DNA of 64,000 bases from Candidatus Parcubacteria bacterium (GTDB lineage: Bacteria; Patescibacteria; ABY1; BM507; UBA12075), in assembly GCA_002869165.1 (NCBI GenBank), contig PKTK01000001.1, positions 520,724 through 584,723 on the forward strand, given 5' to 3'. The notes below the pieces were generated by a model, which saw nothing but the letters and a program-made list of their open reading frames with translations, was not told the origin of the DNA and searched no databases. The first letter of the stretch is position 1. Each line of letters starts with the position of its first letter. This document shows, piece by piece, positions 24,638 to 33,305 of this stretch. The translations under genes and the position numbers were made by a program.

Positions 24638-25321
24638 ATGACAGAAGAAAAAAAGACAAAAAACAAGGTATAATTTGACAGATTCAAATCATATTCTATC
24701 GAAGAAGCTATTATACTAGCAAAAGAATTAGACAAAGCAAAATTTGATGCTTCTGTTGAACTTCATTTCAAACTAGGAATCGATCCTAGAAAAGGAGACC
24801 AACAAATCAGAACTGCCCTATCACTTCCTCACGGAACTGGTAAATCAGTTAAAGTTGCTGCTTTTGTGTCTGATGAAAAAATCAAAGAATGTAAAGACGC
24901 TGGTGCAGATTTCGTAGGAAATACTGACTTGATTGAAGAAATCAAAAAGACTGAAAAGACTGACTTCCAAGTAGCTGTAGCAGAACCTGCTATGATGCGT
25001 GAATTAGCTCAAATAGCTAAAATTCTTGGAACTCGTGGCCTAATGCCTAGCCCAAAGAACGAAACTGTGACTCCAAATCCAACTCAAGCAATCGCTGAGC
25101 TCAAAAAAGGTAAAATCAGCTTCAAAAACGATGATGGTGGAAACATTCATGTATCTGTTGGAAAAGTAAGTTTTGATGAAGCAAAACTAAAAGAAAATAT
25201 TGATGCCATGATTGACTGTATCAAAAAAGCCAAACCAGCCAAATCAAAAGGAATATATATCAGAAACATCTCTCTAAGTACATCCATGGGGCCAGGTATT
25301 AAGGTAATGATTCCGAAATAA
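24638..25321 (+). CDS. rplA: Ribosomal protein uL1, interrupted by an in-frame TAA
   Basis: From the ATG at 24638 the frame reads MTEEKKTKNKV, then TAA at 24671-24673, then continues in the same frame with FDRFKSYSIEEA, typical of the uL1 N-terminus, and the rest of uL1 (LHFKLGIDPRKGDQQIR, LMPSPKNETVTPNPTQAI, IYIRNISLSTSMGPGIKV). No ATG, GTG or TTG follows in frame until 24866, about 64 codons later, which would remove the N-terminal RNA-binding part. uL1 is missing from several CPR lineages, so decay is possible; read-through or a sequence error are the alternatives. Confidence 0.9.
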
Positions 25322-25328
25322 TAGATAA

Positions 25329-25399
25329 CAGAAAACAGACGACAGAGTATTATATACAAAAAGAGGCGAAAGCCTCTTTTTTCTGTTGTCTGTTTTCTG
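25329..25399 (+). terminator. Long-stem terminator after rplA
   Basis: Outer arms CAGAAAACAGACGACAGA (25329-25346) and their complement (25382-25399, one G-T pair) enclose a GAGGC-GAAA-GCCTC hairpin followed by TTTTTT. Confidence 0.85.
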
Positions 25400-25474
25400 A
25401 TACAATTTGCCCTATCCCCCACTATTTGCTAAAATAAAATAACCTAAATAAACACTAATATTATTAGAAAATAT

Positions 25475-26053
25475 ATGGCTGACCTCAAAAATCCCAAGAA
25501 AAAAAGACTCAACTGGGATGAAACTCTCATGAATTTAGCTATTTTGGTTAGCAAGAGAGCATCTTGTAAATTTCATGAAACAGGCGCTGTTTTTGTAGAC
25601 AAAAACAAAAGAATTATCTCAATGGGCTACAATGGACCCACCGAAGGCGATGAACACTGCTTAGATATTGGTTGTGCCAAAGTTGATGGCGACCCAAAAA
25701 CAGGCAAACTTATGCGTTGTCGCGGTGCTCATGCTGAAGTTAATGGTATAATCAACTGCCAAGACACCAAGAGACTTAGAGGAGCTACAATCTATACTGT
25801 ATTATTCCCTTGCTACGACTGCATGAAAGCACTAAACAACGTCGGTATTGCCGAACTAGTTTATCTAAAAGTATACAAAAGAATCCAAGACGGTGGAGCT
25901 GGTGAAGAATTAGAAATAGAATCAACTGAACTAGCCAAAAAAAGAAATATCATCATCCGCAAATACTCAGGACCAGTCTTCTGCGACTTCCCTGACGACT
26001 ACTGTGTGAGCGAAGACAAAGGCAAGGACAATAGAAGCGAGTGGGGATTTTAA
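25475..26053 (+). CDS. dCMP deaminase
   Basis: 192 residues with the zinc deaminase signature: HAEVNGI (His/Glu, about 87-93) and PCYDCMKAL (two Cys ligands, about 111). GYNGPTEGDEHC (about 50-61) is the typical dCMP/ComEB substrate region. It makes dUMP for thymidylate synthase. It leads a plus-strand run of nucleotide genes (dcd, thyA, folA). The start is A/T-only. Confidence 0.92.
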   Translation: MADLKNPKKKRLNWDETLMNLAILVSKRASCKFHETGAVFVDKNKRIISMGYNGPTEGDEHCLDIGCAKVDGDPKTGKLMRCRGAHAEVNGIINCQDTKRLRGATIYTVLFPCYDCMKALNNVGIAELVYLKVYKRIQDGGAGEELEIESTELAKKRNIIIRKYSGPVFCDFPDDYCVSEDKGKDNRSEWGF

Positions 26054-26090
26054 TCACAAAACACATAACACATATCAAATATTTGAAAAT

Positions 26091-26516
26091 ATGGCTAATA
26101 TACAAAAAATTGGTGTAAGCGCATTTATTTTAGTTGACGATAAACTTCTAATTGTAAAACGAGCAGCAAATGAATCTTTTCTGCCAAATTACTACGAAAT
26201 GCCGGGAGGAAAAATCGAATATGGTGAAAAACCGGAGGATGCCTTAATAAGAGAAGTTAAAGAAGAAACAAGCCTAGATATTAAAGTTAATTCCCCTTAC
26301 TCTACTTTCTCTTATGTAAATAATGTTAAAAATAAACATACCATTGATATACAATACATCTGTAAATCAGAATCCAATGTTAACGATGTAAAGCTTTCAG
26401 AAGAACAAGACAGCTTTGAATTAATTGAAGAAAAAGACATAGATAAATACAATATTAGTGATGAGATGAAAAATGCAATTAAAAAAGGCTTTGACTTTCT
26501 CAACAAAATCAAATAA
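26091..26516 (+). CDS. NUDIX hydrolase
   Basis: 141 residues. The Nudix box is intact: GGKIEYGEKPEDALIREVKEETSL (about 43-66), with the REVKEE metal-binding core. Members cleave nucleoside diphosphates linked to a moiety; a house-cleaning role (for example oxidised or non-canonical dNTPs) fits the nucleotide cluster but the substrate is not determined. Preceded by CACATAA-type repeats. Confidence 0.9.
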   Translation: MANIQKIGVSAFILVDDKLLIVKRAANESFLPNYYEMPGGKIEYGEKPEDALIREVKEETSLDIKVNSPYSTFSYVNNVKNKHTIDIQYICKSESNVNDVKLSEEQDSFELIEEKDIDKYNISDEMKNAIKKGFDFLNKIK

Positions 26517-26578
26517 TTATTATTTCACGTCCTGCTTATCACTCTGATATGTGATATGTGATACGTGATACATGAAAT

Positions 26579-27127
26579 ATGATATTAGGCATAAAAGAAC
26601 TACATAAATTAGTCAAAGAAAAAAACTTGGTAGAAAATCTATGCGCGAGAGAAAAAGAAAATCCAGAAGGAGCTGGCTTTGACTTACGTCTAGCAGAAGT
26701 TTATGAACTCGAGGGTTCTGGCTTTTTGGGTGTTGAAAATCGAGATACTCCAAAGTCTAGTCTTGTAGCCAAGGATGATCCAAGTAAATCAGAAGAAGAA
26801 AACAGTTTTATTTTTAAACCTGGTGAATATTACCTGGTAAAAACCATGGAGAAGGTAAATCTACCAACTACCTTATCAGGAATAATATTCCCTCGCACTA
26901 CCCTGTTCCGCTCAGGCTTAGTTCTGGCTAATGGTATTGTACAACCAGGCTATTCTGGAGAGCTTACTTTTGGTATCTGTAATATGAGCAAATCCAATAT
27001 CAAAGTATCGTTTGGTGCTCGTGTGGTTCACATCACTTTCCAAGAAGTACTCGGCGAAGGAAATCAATACCGTGGTCAATGGCAAGGCGGAAGGGTGAGT
27101 ACTGAGGGAGAAGAAGTTCAAATATAA
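26579..27127 (+). CDS. dcd: dCTP deaminase / dUTPase family protein
   Basis: 182 residues with Dcd family marks: GAGFDLRL (about 31-38), FPRTTLFRSGLVLANGIVQPGYSGEL (about 104-129) and the C-terminal YRGQWQGGRV. It deaminates dCTP and may also hydrolyse dUTP (bifunctional type), giving dUTP or dUMP. Together with dCMP deaminase it gives two routes to dUMP for ThyA. The start is A/T-only (GAAATATG). Confidence 0.9.
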   Translation: MILGIKELHKLVKEKNLVENLCAREKENPEGAGFDLRLAEVYELEGSGFLGVENRDTPKSSLVAKDDPSKSEEENSFIFKPGEYYLVKTMEKVNLPTTLSGIIFPRTTLFRSGLVLANGIVQPGYSGELTFGICNMSKSNIKVSFGARVVHITFQEVLGEGNQYRGQWQGGRVSTEGEEVQI

Positions 27128-27188
27128 TAAATCACATAACACTCAACACAAATCAAATCTTCTATGATATGTGCTGTGTGATAAAAAT
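27124..27188. repeat. CACATAA-type inverted heptamers before thyA
   Basis: TCACATAACACTCAACAC followed by complementary TGATATGTGCTGTGTGAT; the second half ends 9 bp before the thyA ATG. Confidence 0.5.
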
Positions 27189-28178
27189 ATGCATCCAGAA
27201 CATCAATACCTAGACTTAGTCAAAGATATCAAGGAGAATGGGGCTAAAAAAGAAATTTTTTTTACACCTGAAGTTTTAGAAGAATACAAGAAAAAGGGGC
27301 AAGAACCTCCTTATCTTTTGTCTGTTTTTGGTCGCCAACATAGATGGAATATGAAAGACGGCTTTCCTCTTTTGACTACCAAAAAAACATTTTTTAAATC
27401 AATCCTGACTGAACTTATTTGGTTCCTCTCAGGCTCTACCAATATCAAATACCTTGTAGATCAGAAAAATCCTATCTGGGATGATTGGGCCTGGAAGCGC
27501 TACCACAAACATTGCCTAGAAAATGAGCCCGAAAAGGATATGAGTCAAAAAGATTTTATCGAAAAGATTCGTGAGTTACCAGCTACAGATCCTTGGGTGA
27601 TTGAGTGGGCCGACCTCGTATATGCATATGGAAAAATGTGGCGACGCTGGCCTGCAAGTGATGGTCGAGAAATCGATCAACTTTGCTGGGTTATCCAAGG
27701 CCTCAAAGACAAGCCATACAGAAAGTCCTATGTAGTTTCTGGTTGGAACCCTGACTTTATATACGCCATGGCTTCAGAAAAAAACCGCAATGAAGTTCCA
27801 CCTTTTTGTCACACTATGTTTCAATTTCAAGTGGTTGACGGTAAGTTAAACCTCGGTCTCTACCAAAGATCAGCTGATTTATTTCTTGGAGTGCCATTCA
27901 ATATTGCCAGCTACTCCATGCTACTTCTCATGGTAGCTCAGGTAACTGGCCTTGAAGCTGGAGAATTTGTTCATACCTTCGGTGATGTACATATTTATTC
28001 TAATCACTTTGAACAACTTGATGAACAAATCAAACGTGAGCCCATGCCTTTTCCAGAACTTAAAATAAACCCTGACATAAAAGATATTGATGACTTTAAA
28101 TTTGAAGACTTTGAATTAGTTAATTATGAACACCACCCACCACTTCGTGGTGAAGTAGCTAATGTGGGTGGCTTCTAA
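27189..28178 (+). CDS. thyA: Thymidylate synthase
   Basis: The ATG at 27189 (MHPEHQYLDLV) fits the family; an upstream in-frame start is within repeats. 329 residues, longer than E. coli ThyA (264) through an insert of the kind seen in long-type enzymes (around 110-150). The catalytic Cys is in PPFCHTMFQFQV, and the folate/dUMP site is in QRSADLFLGVPFNIASYS. It methylates dUMP to dTMP with methylene-tetrahydrofolate; folA follows by 5 bp. Confidence 0.96.
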   Translation: MHPEHQYLDLVKDIKENGAKKEIFFTPEVLEEYKKKGQEPPYLLSVFGRQHRWNMKDGFPLLTTKKTFFKSILTELIWFLSGSTNIKYLVDQKNPIWDDWAWKRYHKHCLENEPEKDMSQKDFIEKIRELPATDPWVIEWADLVYAYGKMWRRWPASDGREIDQLCWVIQGLKDKPYRKSYVVSGWNPDFIYAMASEKNRNEVPPFCHTMFQFQVVDGKLNLGLYQRSADLFLGVPFNIASYSMLLLMVAQVTGLEAGEFVHTFGDVHIYSNHFEQLDEQIKREPMPFPELKINPDIKDIDDFKFEDFELVNYEHHPPLRGEVANVGGF

Positions 28179-28183
28179 AATTT

Positions 28184-28660
28184 ATGATTTCAATAATTGC
28201 CATAATTGGAAAAAATCGTGAACTTGGTTGTGAAAACAAGCTTCTTTGGAGCATCCCCGAAGACATGGATAGATTCAAAACACTAACTACTGGCCACCCT
28301 GTTATTATGGGCAGAAAAACTTTTGAGTCCATCGGACATGCTCTTCCTGGAAGAACAAATATTGTTATAACAAAACAAAATAATTATATTGCCAGTGGTT
28401 GCCAAGTAGTTGACTCTATGGATGAGGCTATCCGTGAAGCCAAAATTTCTGATGGTTCTGATGAAATATTTATTATTGGTGGTGCTCAAATATACGAAAT
28501 TGGACTAGACTTTGCTAACAAACTATACTTAAGTATTGTTGACGATGCTCCAGTTGCTGATGTCTACTTCCCTGACTACTCAAGATATAATAAAATAATC
28601 AAAGAAGAAGGGATTGAAAACGATAAATACAAAATAAAGTTTTTAGAAATTACCAGGTAA
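28184..28660 (+). CDS. folA: Dihydrofolate reductase
   Basis: 158 residues: ISIIAIIGKNRELGCENKLLW at the N-terminus, PEDMDRFKTLT, the NADPH motif GRKTFESIG (about 43) and FIIGGAQIYE (about 104). It regenerates tetrahydrofolate from the ThyA reaction. Five bp after thyA, so co-expressed. Confidence 0.96.
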   Translation: MISIIAIIGKNRELGCENKLLWSIPEDMDRFKTLTTGHPVIMGRKTFESIGHALPGRTNIVITKQNNYIASGCQVVDSMDEAIREAKISDGSDEIFIIGGAQIYEIGLDFANKLYLSIVDDAPVADVYFPDYSRYNKIIKEEGIENDKYKIKFLEITR

Positions 28661-28734
28661 ATAACACCCCTCACCATAAATAGTCCCCTCACCTCTGTAC
28701 ATTATGATAGTATTGTCACCACAAATATACAATT

Positions 28735-28892
28735 TGTCATCCTGGGGCTTTCACTGAAGTATGTTTTTTACAAAGTAAAAAACTAAGAAAGATGAAAGAA
28801 CCCGGGATCCATCAACGTTCTAGGTAAGTATAACGTTATCATCAATGAACACGTTCCTGGATCCCGGATCGCCTTCGGCGTACAGGATGACA
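28735..28892. repeat. TGTCAT...ATGACA element
   Basis: TGTCATCCTGGGG to GTACAGGATGACA with inner GGGATCC / GGATCCCGG and AACGTT words; 158 bp between folA and a kinase gene. Confidence 0.7.
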
Positions 28893-28943
28893 AAAGCGGT
28901 AATAACATTTGACAAATACACACCTCAAAGGGGAATTAAATAT

Positions 28944-29495
28944 ATGAATAAAAAAATAATCGCCATAGTTGGAATGTGTGGTTCAGGCAAGTCAGTCGCC
29001 ACCAACTATCTCATGAAAAAATTAAACGCCCCAAAAGTCTATCTAGGTGAAGCCACCTTTGATCGCATGAAAGAGGAAGGACTAGAATTAAACTATGATA
29101 ACGAAAAAATCACTAGAGAAAAAATCAGAGCCGAACTAGGCATGGGAGCTTACGCAATTCTTGCTCAAGAAAAAATAGAAAATCTACTAAAAGAAAACAA
29201 CACAGTCATAATCGAAAGCCTCTACTCCTGGGATGAATACAAAATATTCAAAGATAAATATGGAGACAATTTCAAGGTATTGGCAGTTTTTGCTGGACCT
29301 GACACAAGATTTGAACGTCTGAGTAGTCGAGAAAACGAAAGACCAATCAAAGACATTGAAACTTTCGAAAAAAGAGACTATACTGAAATTGAGAACATTG
29401 CCAAAGGTGGACCTATAGCTAGAGCAGACTATACCGTGATAAATGAAGGAAGCACAGAAGAATTATTTAAACAAATTGATAAATATATTAAATAG
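28944..29495 (+). CDS. P-loop nucleotide kinase-like protein
   Basis: The ATG at 28944 (MNKKIIAIVGMCGSGKS) starts right at the Walker A strand; an upstream start would translate the repeat. 183 residues, with Walker A GMCGSGKS, an LID-like basic segment (RFERLSSRENERPIKD, about 132-147), and a terminal SADYT-type strand (ARADYTVINEG), as in dephospho-CoA kinase and (d)NMP kinases. Its place next to thyA-folA suggests dNMP phosphorylation, for example dTMP or dCMP. Confidence 0.75.
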   Translation: MNKKIIAIVGMCGSGKSVATNYLMKKLNAPKVYLGEATFDRMKEEGLELNYDNEKITREKIRAELGMGAYAILAQEKIENLLKENNTVIIESLYSWDEYKIFKDKYGDNFKVLAVFAGPDTRFERLSSRENERPIKDIETFEKRDYTEIENIAKGGPIARADYTVINEGSTEELFKQIDKYIK

Positions 29496-29500
29496 TTAGT

Positions 29501-29608
29501 TGTCATCCTGGGACTAAAGCGTTGTTGAAGAACTCGCGATCCAGAAAACGTTATAACACAATGGATCCCGGGTTCTCCTTCGCTCCGCTCCGGAGCCCCA
29601 GGATGACA
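29501..29608. repeat. TGTCAT...ATGACA element
   Basis: TGTCATCCTGGGAC to CCCCAGGATGACA with GGATCCCGGG inside; closely related to the 28735-28892 copy. Confidence 0.7.
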
Positions 29609-29619
29609 AAAATAAAACA

Positions 29620-30177
29620 ATGCAACAGAAAAAAATAATCGGAATAATCGGTGAACAGGCTAGTGGCAAAGGAGCTGCTGCCGATATCATCAGAAATAAA
29701 TATGGTGGCTCCAGGCTCACCTATTCTAATATACTAAGACGTACTACAGATTCTCTTCACCTAGAAGCTAGTAGAGATAATCTCATCAATATGGCTCTAG
29801 TCTTGAAAAAGGGTTTTGGTGATGATGTTTTAAGCAAGGCAATGATAAAAGATGTGGAAGGAGAAGATACTGATTTGGTGATAGTTGATGGTTTCCGAAT
29901 GCCTGGAGATCCTGAATCATTTCGAGAAGCATTTGGCAAAAACTTTACTTTCATCTACGTCACTGCTGATCAAAAATTGAGATACGAAAGAAGTGTAGGC
30001 AGAGGTGAAAAAGCTGGTGAATCAGAAGCAAGTTTTGAAGAATTCGCTTCCAAGGAATCTCTAAAAACTGAAAGTTCAGTATCCGAGGTGGCCAAATCAG
30101 CTGACTACAAGATCGAAAATAACGGTGGAATTGAAGAACTTGAAGAAAAAATCATCAAAATAATGAGTAAAATATAA
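29620..30177 (+). CDS. P-loop nucleotide kinase-like protein (second copy)
   Basis: 185 residues with Walker A GEQASGKG (10-17), DGFRMPGDPESFREAF (about 88-103), a LID-like RYERSVGRGEKAGES segment and a KSADYKIEN end. Related in layout to the 28944 protein but diverged, so an old duplication or recruitment. Probably a (d)NMP kinase of the dephospho-CoA-kinase type; substrate unknown. Confidence 0.7.
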   Translation: MQQKKIIGIIGEQASGKGAAADIIRNKYGGSRLTYSNILRRTTDSLHLEASRDNLINMALVLKKGFGDDVLSKAMIKDVEGEDTDLVIVDGFRMPGDPESFREAFGKNFTFIYVTADQKLRYERSVGRGEKAGESEASFEEFASKESLKTESSVSEVAKSADYKIENNGGIEELEEKIIKIMSKI

Positions 30178-30195
30178 ACAAATAGGAGGTGTACA

Positions 30196-30588
30196 TTGAA
30201 AAAGAAAAAACCTAAAGTAACAACCTTAATAAAAGATAAGGACTTAAAAACCACTGAACAAATCAACAAAGAAATTGATAAAATTCTCGGCACCAAAAAA
30301 AAGCCGCTAGATGATAAAACCAAAAATATCAAACGAACCTTAGTATTTCTAAAGATCATTTCGGTAATTTTTATCATCGGTGCCTCATTTTCAACCGTAA
30401 ATTTGGCAATATTGTGTCATGCTAACATTTTCAGTCTAAGTCTCGATGAAATAGCAGCTTTAGGATTAGAATTCCAGAAAACTCTTTTTATCTGTTTTTT
30501 TTCTATATTTGGTTTAGCATTTTCAGCTTTTCAAATCGCTTATTATCAGTTCAGGATCATAAGCTCAACAAAAAACCAGAACGACTAA
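30196..30588 (+). CDS. Small membrane protein with basic N-terminal half (130 aa)
   Basis: AGGAGGTGTACA precedes a TTG start codon, the strongest ribosome binding site nearby. Residues 1-50 are Lys-rich; two membrane helices lie at about 52-75 and 92-118. It carries its own terminator, whose stem overlaps the stop codon. No family recognised. Confidence 0.6.
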   Translation: MKKKKPKVTTLIKDKDLKTTEQINKEIDKILGTKKKPLDDKTKNIKRTLVFLKIISVIFIIGASFSTVNLAILCHANIFSLSLDEIAALGLEFQKTLFICFFSIFGLAFSAFQIAYYQFRIISSTKNQND

Positions 30589-30608
30589 TCTTAGTCGTTC
30601 TTTTTTTA
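30579..30608 (+). terminator. Intrinsic terminator
   Basis: AACGACTAA / TTAGTCGTT with a two-base loop followed by seven T; overlaps the stop of the 30196 gene. Confidence 0.85.
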
Positions 30609-30612
30609 CAGC

Positions 30613-30641
30613 TTGCATTTTTATTATTTTTAGGCTATTAT
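30613..30641 (+). promoter_or_regulatory. Promoter upstream of gatB
   Basis: TTGCAT (30613-30618), 17 bp, TATTAT (30636-30641); the same TTGCAT -35 as the alaS promoter. A short GCAC / GTGC hairpin followed by GATTTTTTAG (30654-30678) sits just after the predicted start and may attenuate. Confidence 0.5.
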
Positions 30642-30773
30642 TAGTATATAAATGCACTAATATCTTGTGCGATTTTTTAGTTTTTTATCTAATATTAAAC
30701 TAATAAATTCTTAAAAACTGTAAATTATTCTATTTCACTTTCTACTTTACAAACTTTATAAACTTTTAACTAT

Positions 30774-32279
30774 ATGGAATACGATGTAATTATCGGCTTG
30801 GAAATACATGCTGAACTCAAAACCAAATCAAAAATGTTTTGCGAATGTGATAACAATCCGGAGGGTAAAAAACCAAATGAAAATACCTGTCCAATTTGTC
30901 TTGGACATCCTGGTTGTTTGCCTATTCCAAACAAACAAGCAATAGAATGGACAGTTTTAACTGGTCTGGCACTACATTGTAAGGTTAATAAATTATCAAA
31001 ATTTGATAGAAAAAATTACTTCTATCATGATCTACCAAAAGCATATCAGATTTCTCAGTATGACTTGCCTTTTGTGTATGATGGCTATATGCAGGTTGAT
31101 GATACACGGGTTGCTATTACTCGGATTCACCTAGAAGAAGATACTGGCAAAAACACTCATCCAGCTGGCAAGAACTATTCATTGATTGATTTCAATAGAT
31201 CATCAACTCCTCTCATGGAAATGGTAACTGAGCCAACTATAAAATCAGCAGAACAAGCTAAAAAATTCTGTCAACAATACCAACAAATCTTAAGATACTT
31301 GGATATCTCTAATGCTGATATGGAAAAAGGAGAAATGAGATGTGAGGCAAATATCTCAGTGCAAGAGAAAGGTAAATGGGAATACTTGGGAAATTGTGAA
31401 ATCAAGCCAATCGGAGATTATAAACTAAGTCCAAAAGTTGAAGTCAAAAACATCAACTCTTTTAAAGCCGTGGAAAAGGCTATCAACTTCGAAATCAAAA
31501 GACAAATTGAAGCTCTAGAAGATGGTGAAAAGCTTGTACAGGAAACTCGTGGTTGGGACGAAAACAAAGCAGTAACAGTAAGCCAAAGAACCAAAGAAAC
31601 TTCAGCTGACTATAGATACTTTCCTGAACCAGATATTCCTCCAATCAAATTTGAAGCTAGCGAAATTGAAGCTATCAAAGCCAAACTAACTGAAATGCCA
31701 CCAGAGAAAAAAGTACGCTTCATAGAGCAATATGACTTTGACGCTGATACTGCTGAGATACTTGTAGCCGACAAGCAAATTGCTAACTTTGCCGAAAACA
31801 CAATCTCTGAACTAAGAGCCTGGATTGATTCAAATGGTGATGACTGGGAAAGACAAAAGAAAAAACTTGCCAAAACAGCATCCAACTGGCTAACTTCTGA
31901 ACTATTTAAATATATCAAAGCAGATGGTATGGAAGTAATCAAGAAAATCACGCCAGAAAATTTTGCTGAACTAATCACGCTAATATATCAAGGCAAGATT
32001 AACTCAAGCGCTGGCCAGACAGTACTTGAAAAAATGGCCACTGACGGAGGAGATCCTAGCAATATCGTAGAAGAACTCGGCCTTGAGCAAATCGATGACG
32101 AAGCTGAACTGGAAAAAACCATTCAAAATATTCTAGACCAAAACGCTTCTCAAGTCGAAGAATACAAAAGCGGAAAAGAAAACGTTATCCAATTCTTTGT
32201 TGGTCAAACCATGTCAGCCACGAAAGGAAAGGCTAACCCTAAAAAAGTAATAGAAATACTAAAAAAACTATTATCATAA
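30774..32279 (+). CDS. gatB: Aspartyl/glutamyl-tRNA amidotransferase subunit B
   Basis: 501 residues, full length: YDVIIGLEIHAELKTKSKMFC (3-23), CPICLGHPGCLPIPN with the zinc Cys pairs (about 39-52), LEEDTGKNTH, RCEANISVQ, and the C-terminal YqeY-like tail ending KATKGKANPKKVIEILKK-type sequence. It amidates Glu-tRNA(Gln) or Asp-tRNA(Asn). gatA and gatC are not in the window. The last 90 bp are repeated downstream (32217-32459). The start is A/T-only. Confidence 0.96.
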   Translation: MEYDVIIGLEIHAELKTKSKMFCECDNNPEGKKPNENTCPICLGHPGCLPIPNKQAIEWTVLTGLALHCKVNKLSKFDRKNYFYHDLPKAYQISQYDLPFVYDGYMQVDDTRVAITRIHLEEDTGKNTHPAGKNYSLIDFNRSSTPLMEMVTEPTIKSAEQAKKFCQQYQQILRYLDISNADMEKGEMRCEANISVQEKGKWEYLGNCEIKPIGDYKLSPKVEVKNINSFKAVEKAINFEIKRQIEALEDGEKLVQETRGWDENKAVTVSQRTKETSADYRYFPEPDIPPIKFEASEIEAIKAKLTEMPPEKKVRFIEQYDFDADTAEILVADKQIANFAENTISELRAWIDSNGDDWERQKKKLAKTASNWLTSELFKYIKADGMEVIKKITPENFAELITLIYQGKINSSAGQTVLEKMATDGGDPSNIVEELGLEQIDDEAELEKTIQNILDQNASQVEEYKSGKENVIQFFVGQTMSATKGKANPKKVIEILKKLLS

Positions 32280-32459
32280 ATCTCTTCGATCGATCCTTTA
32301 GGGTTAGCCACAAAAGGAAAGGCTAATCCTAAAAAAGTGATAGAAATACTAAAAAAACAAATGTCGTAAATCTCTTCGATCGATCCTTTAGGGTCAGCCA
32401 CAAAAGGAAAGGCTAATCCTAAAAAAGTGATAGAAATACTAAAAAAACTAATGTCTTAA
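32217..32459 (+). repeat. Tandem 90-bp repeat of the gatB 3' end (three copies)
   Basis: The segment coding ATKGKANPKKVIEIL and the linker after the stop recurs at exactly 90-bp spacing (units start 32217, 32307, 32397). All copies stay in the gatB frame, separated only by TAA codons at 32277, 32367 and 32457. Copy 1 and copy 2 differ at several synonymous third positions (ACG/ACA, AAC/AAT, GTA/GTG). GGCTAACCCTAAA and TTTAGGGTTAGCC form an inverted repeat around the first TAA. Confidence 0.85.
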
Positions 32460-32477
32460 ATCTCAATAAATTTAAAT

Positions 32478-32511
32478 AAAAAAAGAGACTAATAAGCCAG
32501 TCTCTTTTTTA
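32478..32511. terminator. Bidirectional intrinsic terminator
   Basis: AAAAAGAGACT / AGTCTCTTTTTT between the converging gatB and 32521 genes. Confidence 0.85.
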
Positions 32512-32520
32512 TATTTTAAT

Positions 32521-32913
32521 TTATTTTGCAACTAGAAAAACAACTATTAGCGCTCCTATCCCAACAATAAGTAATACACTACTAATTATCGCTGACTTCT
32601 TTTTCAATTCAATCTCTTTTTCAGTAAGCGGTCTTATCTTGTCTTGATTTTTCTTTTCCATACCAGCACCAATTGCTACCCCTATAGCAATACCAATTGC
32701 AGGTCCCACTCCCATATTTCCAGTAGCCACACCCACAGCAACGCCAATTGGTAAACCAATAGCTATTCCCTGTCCCATAAAATGCCCTTTGGGATGTTTA
32801 CCAGTTTTTTTAAACTCTTCTCTATGAAGTTTAAAAACTGACCTCATCACAATAAGTAAAATTATTGCGATAATAGCAAAGATAAACATCATGCTTAAAT
32901 ATTCTGTCGGCAT
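32521..32913 (-). CDS. Glycine-zipper membrane protein (130 aa)
   Basis: N-terminal helix (5-25), a central Gly/Val/Ala-rich region (GIAIGLPIGVAVGVATG...GIAIGVAIGAG, about 49-84) of glycine-zipper type that probably packs two membrane hairpins, and a C-terminal helix (about 108-128). Charged segments lie between. No Shine-Dalgarno. Possible small pore or membrane scaffold, but nothing specific can be claimed. Confidence 0.6.
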   Translation of the reverse strand: MPTEYLSMMFIFAIIAIILLIVMRSVFKLHREEFKKTGKHPKGHFMGQGIAIGLPIGVAVGVATGNMGVGPAIGIAIGVAIGAGMEKKNQDKIRPLTEKEIELKKKSAIISSVLLIVGIGALIVVFLVAK

Positions 32914-32951
32914 ATTTTTTCTTTAATTTTTAGTTTTATTATTATAACAAT

Positions 32952-32982
32952 AAAAAAAGACATTGCCTAGACAATGTCTTTT
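32952..32982. terminator. Intrinsic terminator
   Basis: AAAAGACATTG / CAATGTCTTTT, with an A/T tract on both sides; ends the 34068-32994 group. Confidence 0.8.
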
Positions 32983-32993
32983 AGCGACTTTTT

Positions 32994-33293
32994 TTAATCA
33001 TCAAAAAAGTTAATTTCACCATAAGTCATTCCAGAAAGTTCTTCAAGGCGCTTTATTCTTCCCTCTTTACTACCTGGCTTGACTGTAATATTAACCACAG
33101 CTTTAGCTACTACCCAGTCGCAAATTTTGCAATATGCCTGAAACAAAGCTCTGGAATTATGATCATACCAGTCCTCTTGATTTGGGTTTTCCGGCAAAGC
33201 ATCATGAATATCTTTGAGAACACTCAAGGCACCATCCCAATCCTCTTCTGACATAAACTTCTTGAATTCTTCCTTCAGATCTTTCAATTTCAT
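32994..33293 (-). CDS. Hypothetical protein (99 aa)
   Basis: AGGAGAAAC precedes the ATG. Soluble, acidic, helical, TPR-like in feel (EEDWDGALSVLKDIHDALPENPNQEDW, AYCKICDWVVAKAV). Last of three small genes in the same direction (34068 to 32994) ending at a terminator. Family not recognised. Confidence 0.55.
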   Translation of the reverse strand: MKLKDLKEEFKKFMSEEDWDGALSVLKDIHDALPENPNQEDWYDHNSRALFQAYCKICDWVVAKAVVNITVKPGSKEGRIKRLEELSGMTYGEINFFDD

Positions 33294-33305
33294 TGTCTGT
33301 TTCTC

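Noticed and set aside
28845..28943. N-terminal extension of the first kinase
   Set aside because: It would translate the right half of a dispersed repeat; the family start is the ATG at 28944.
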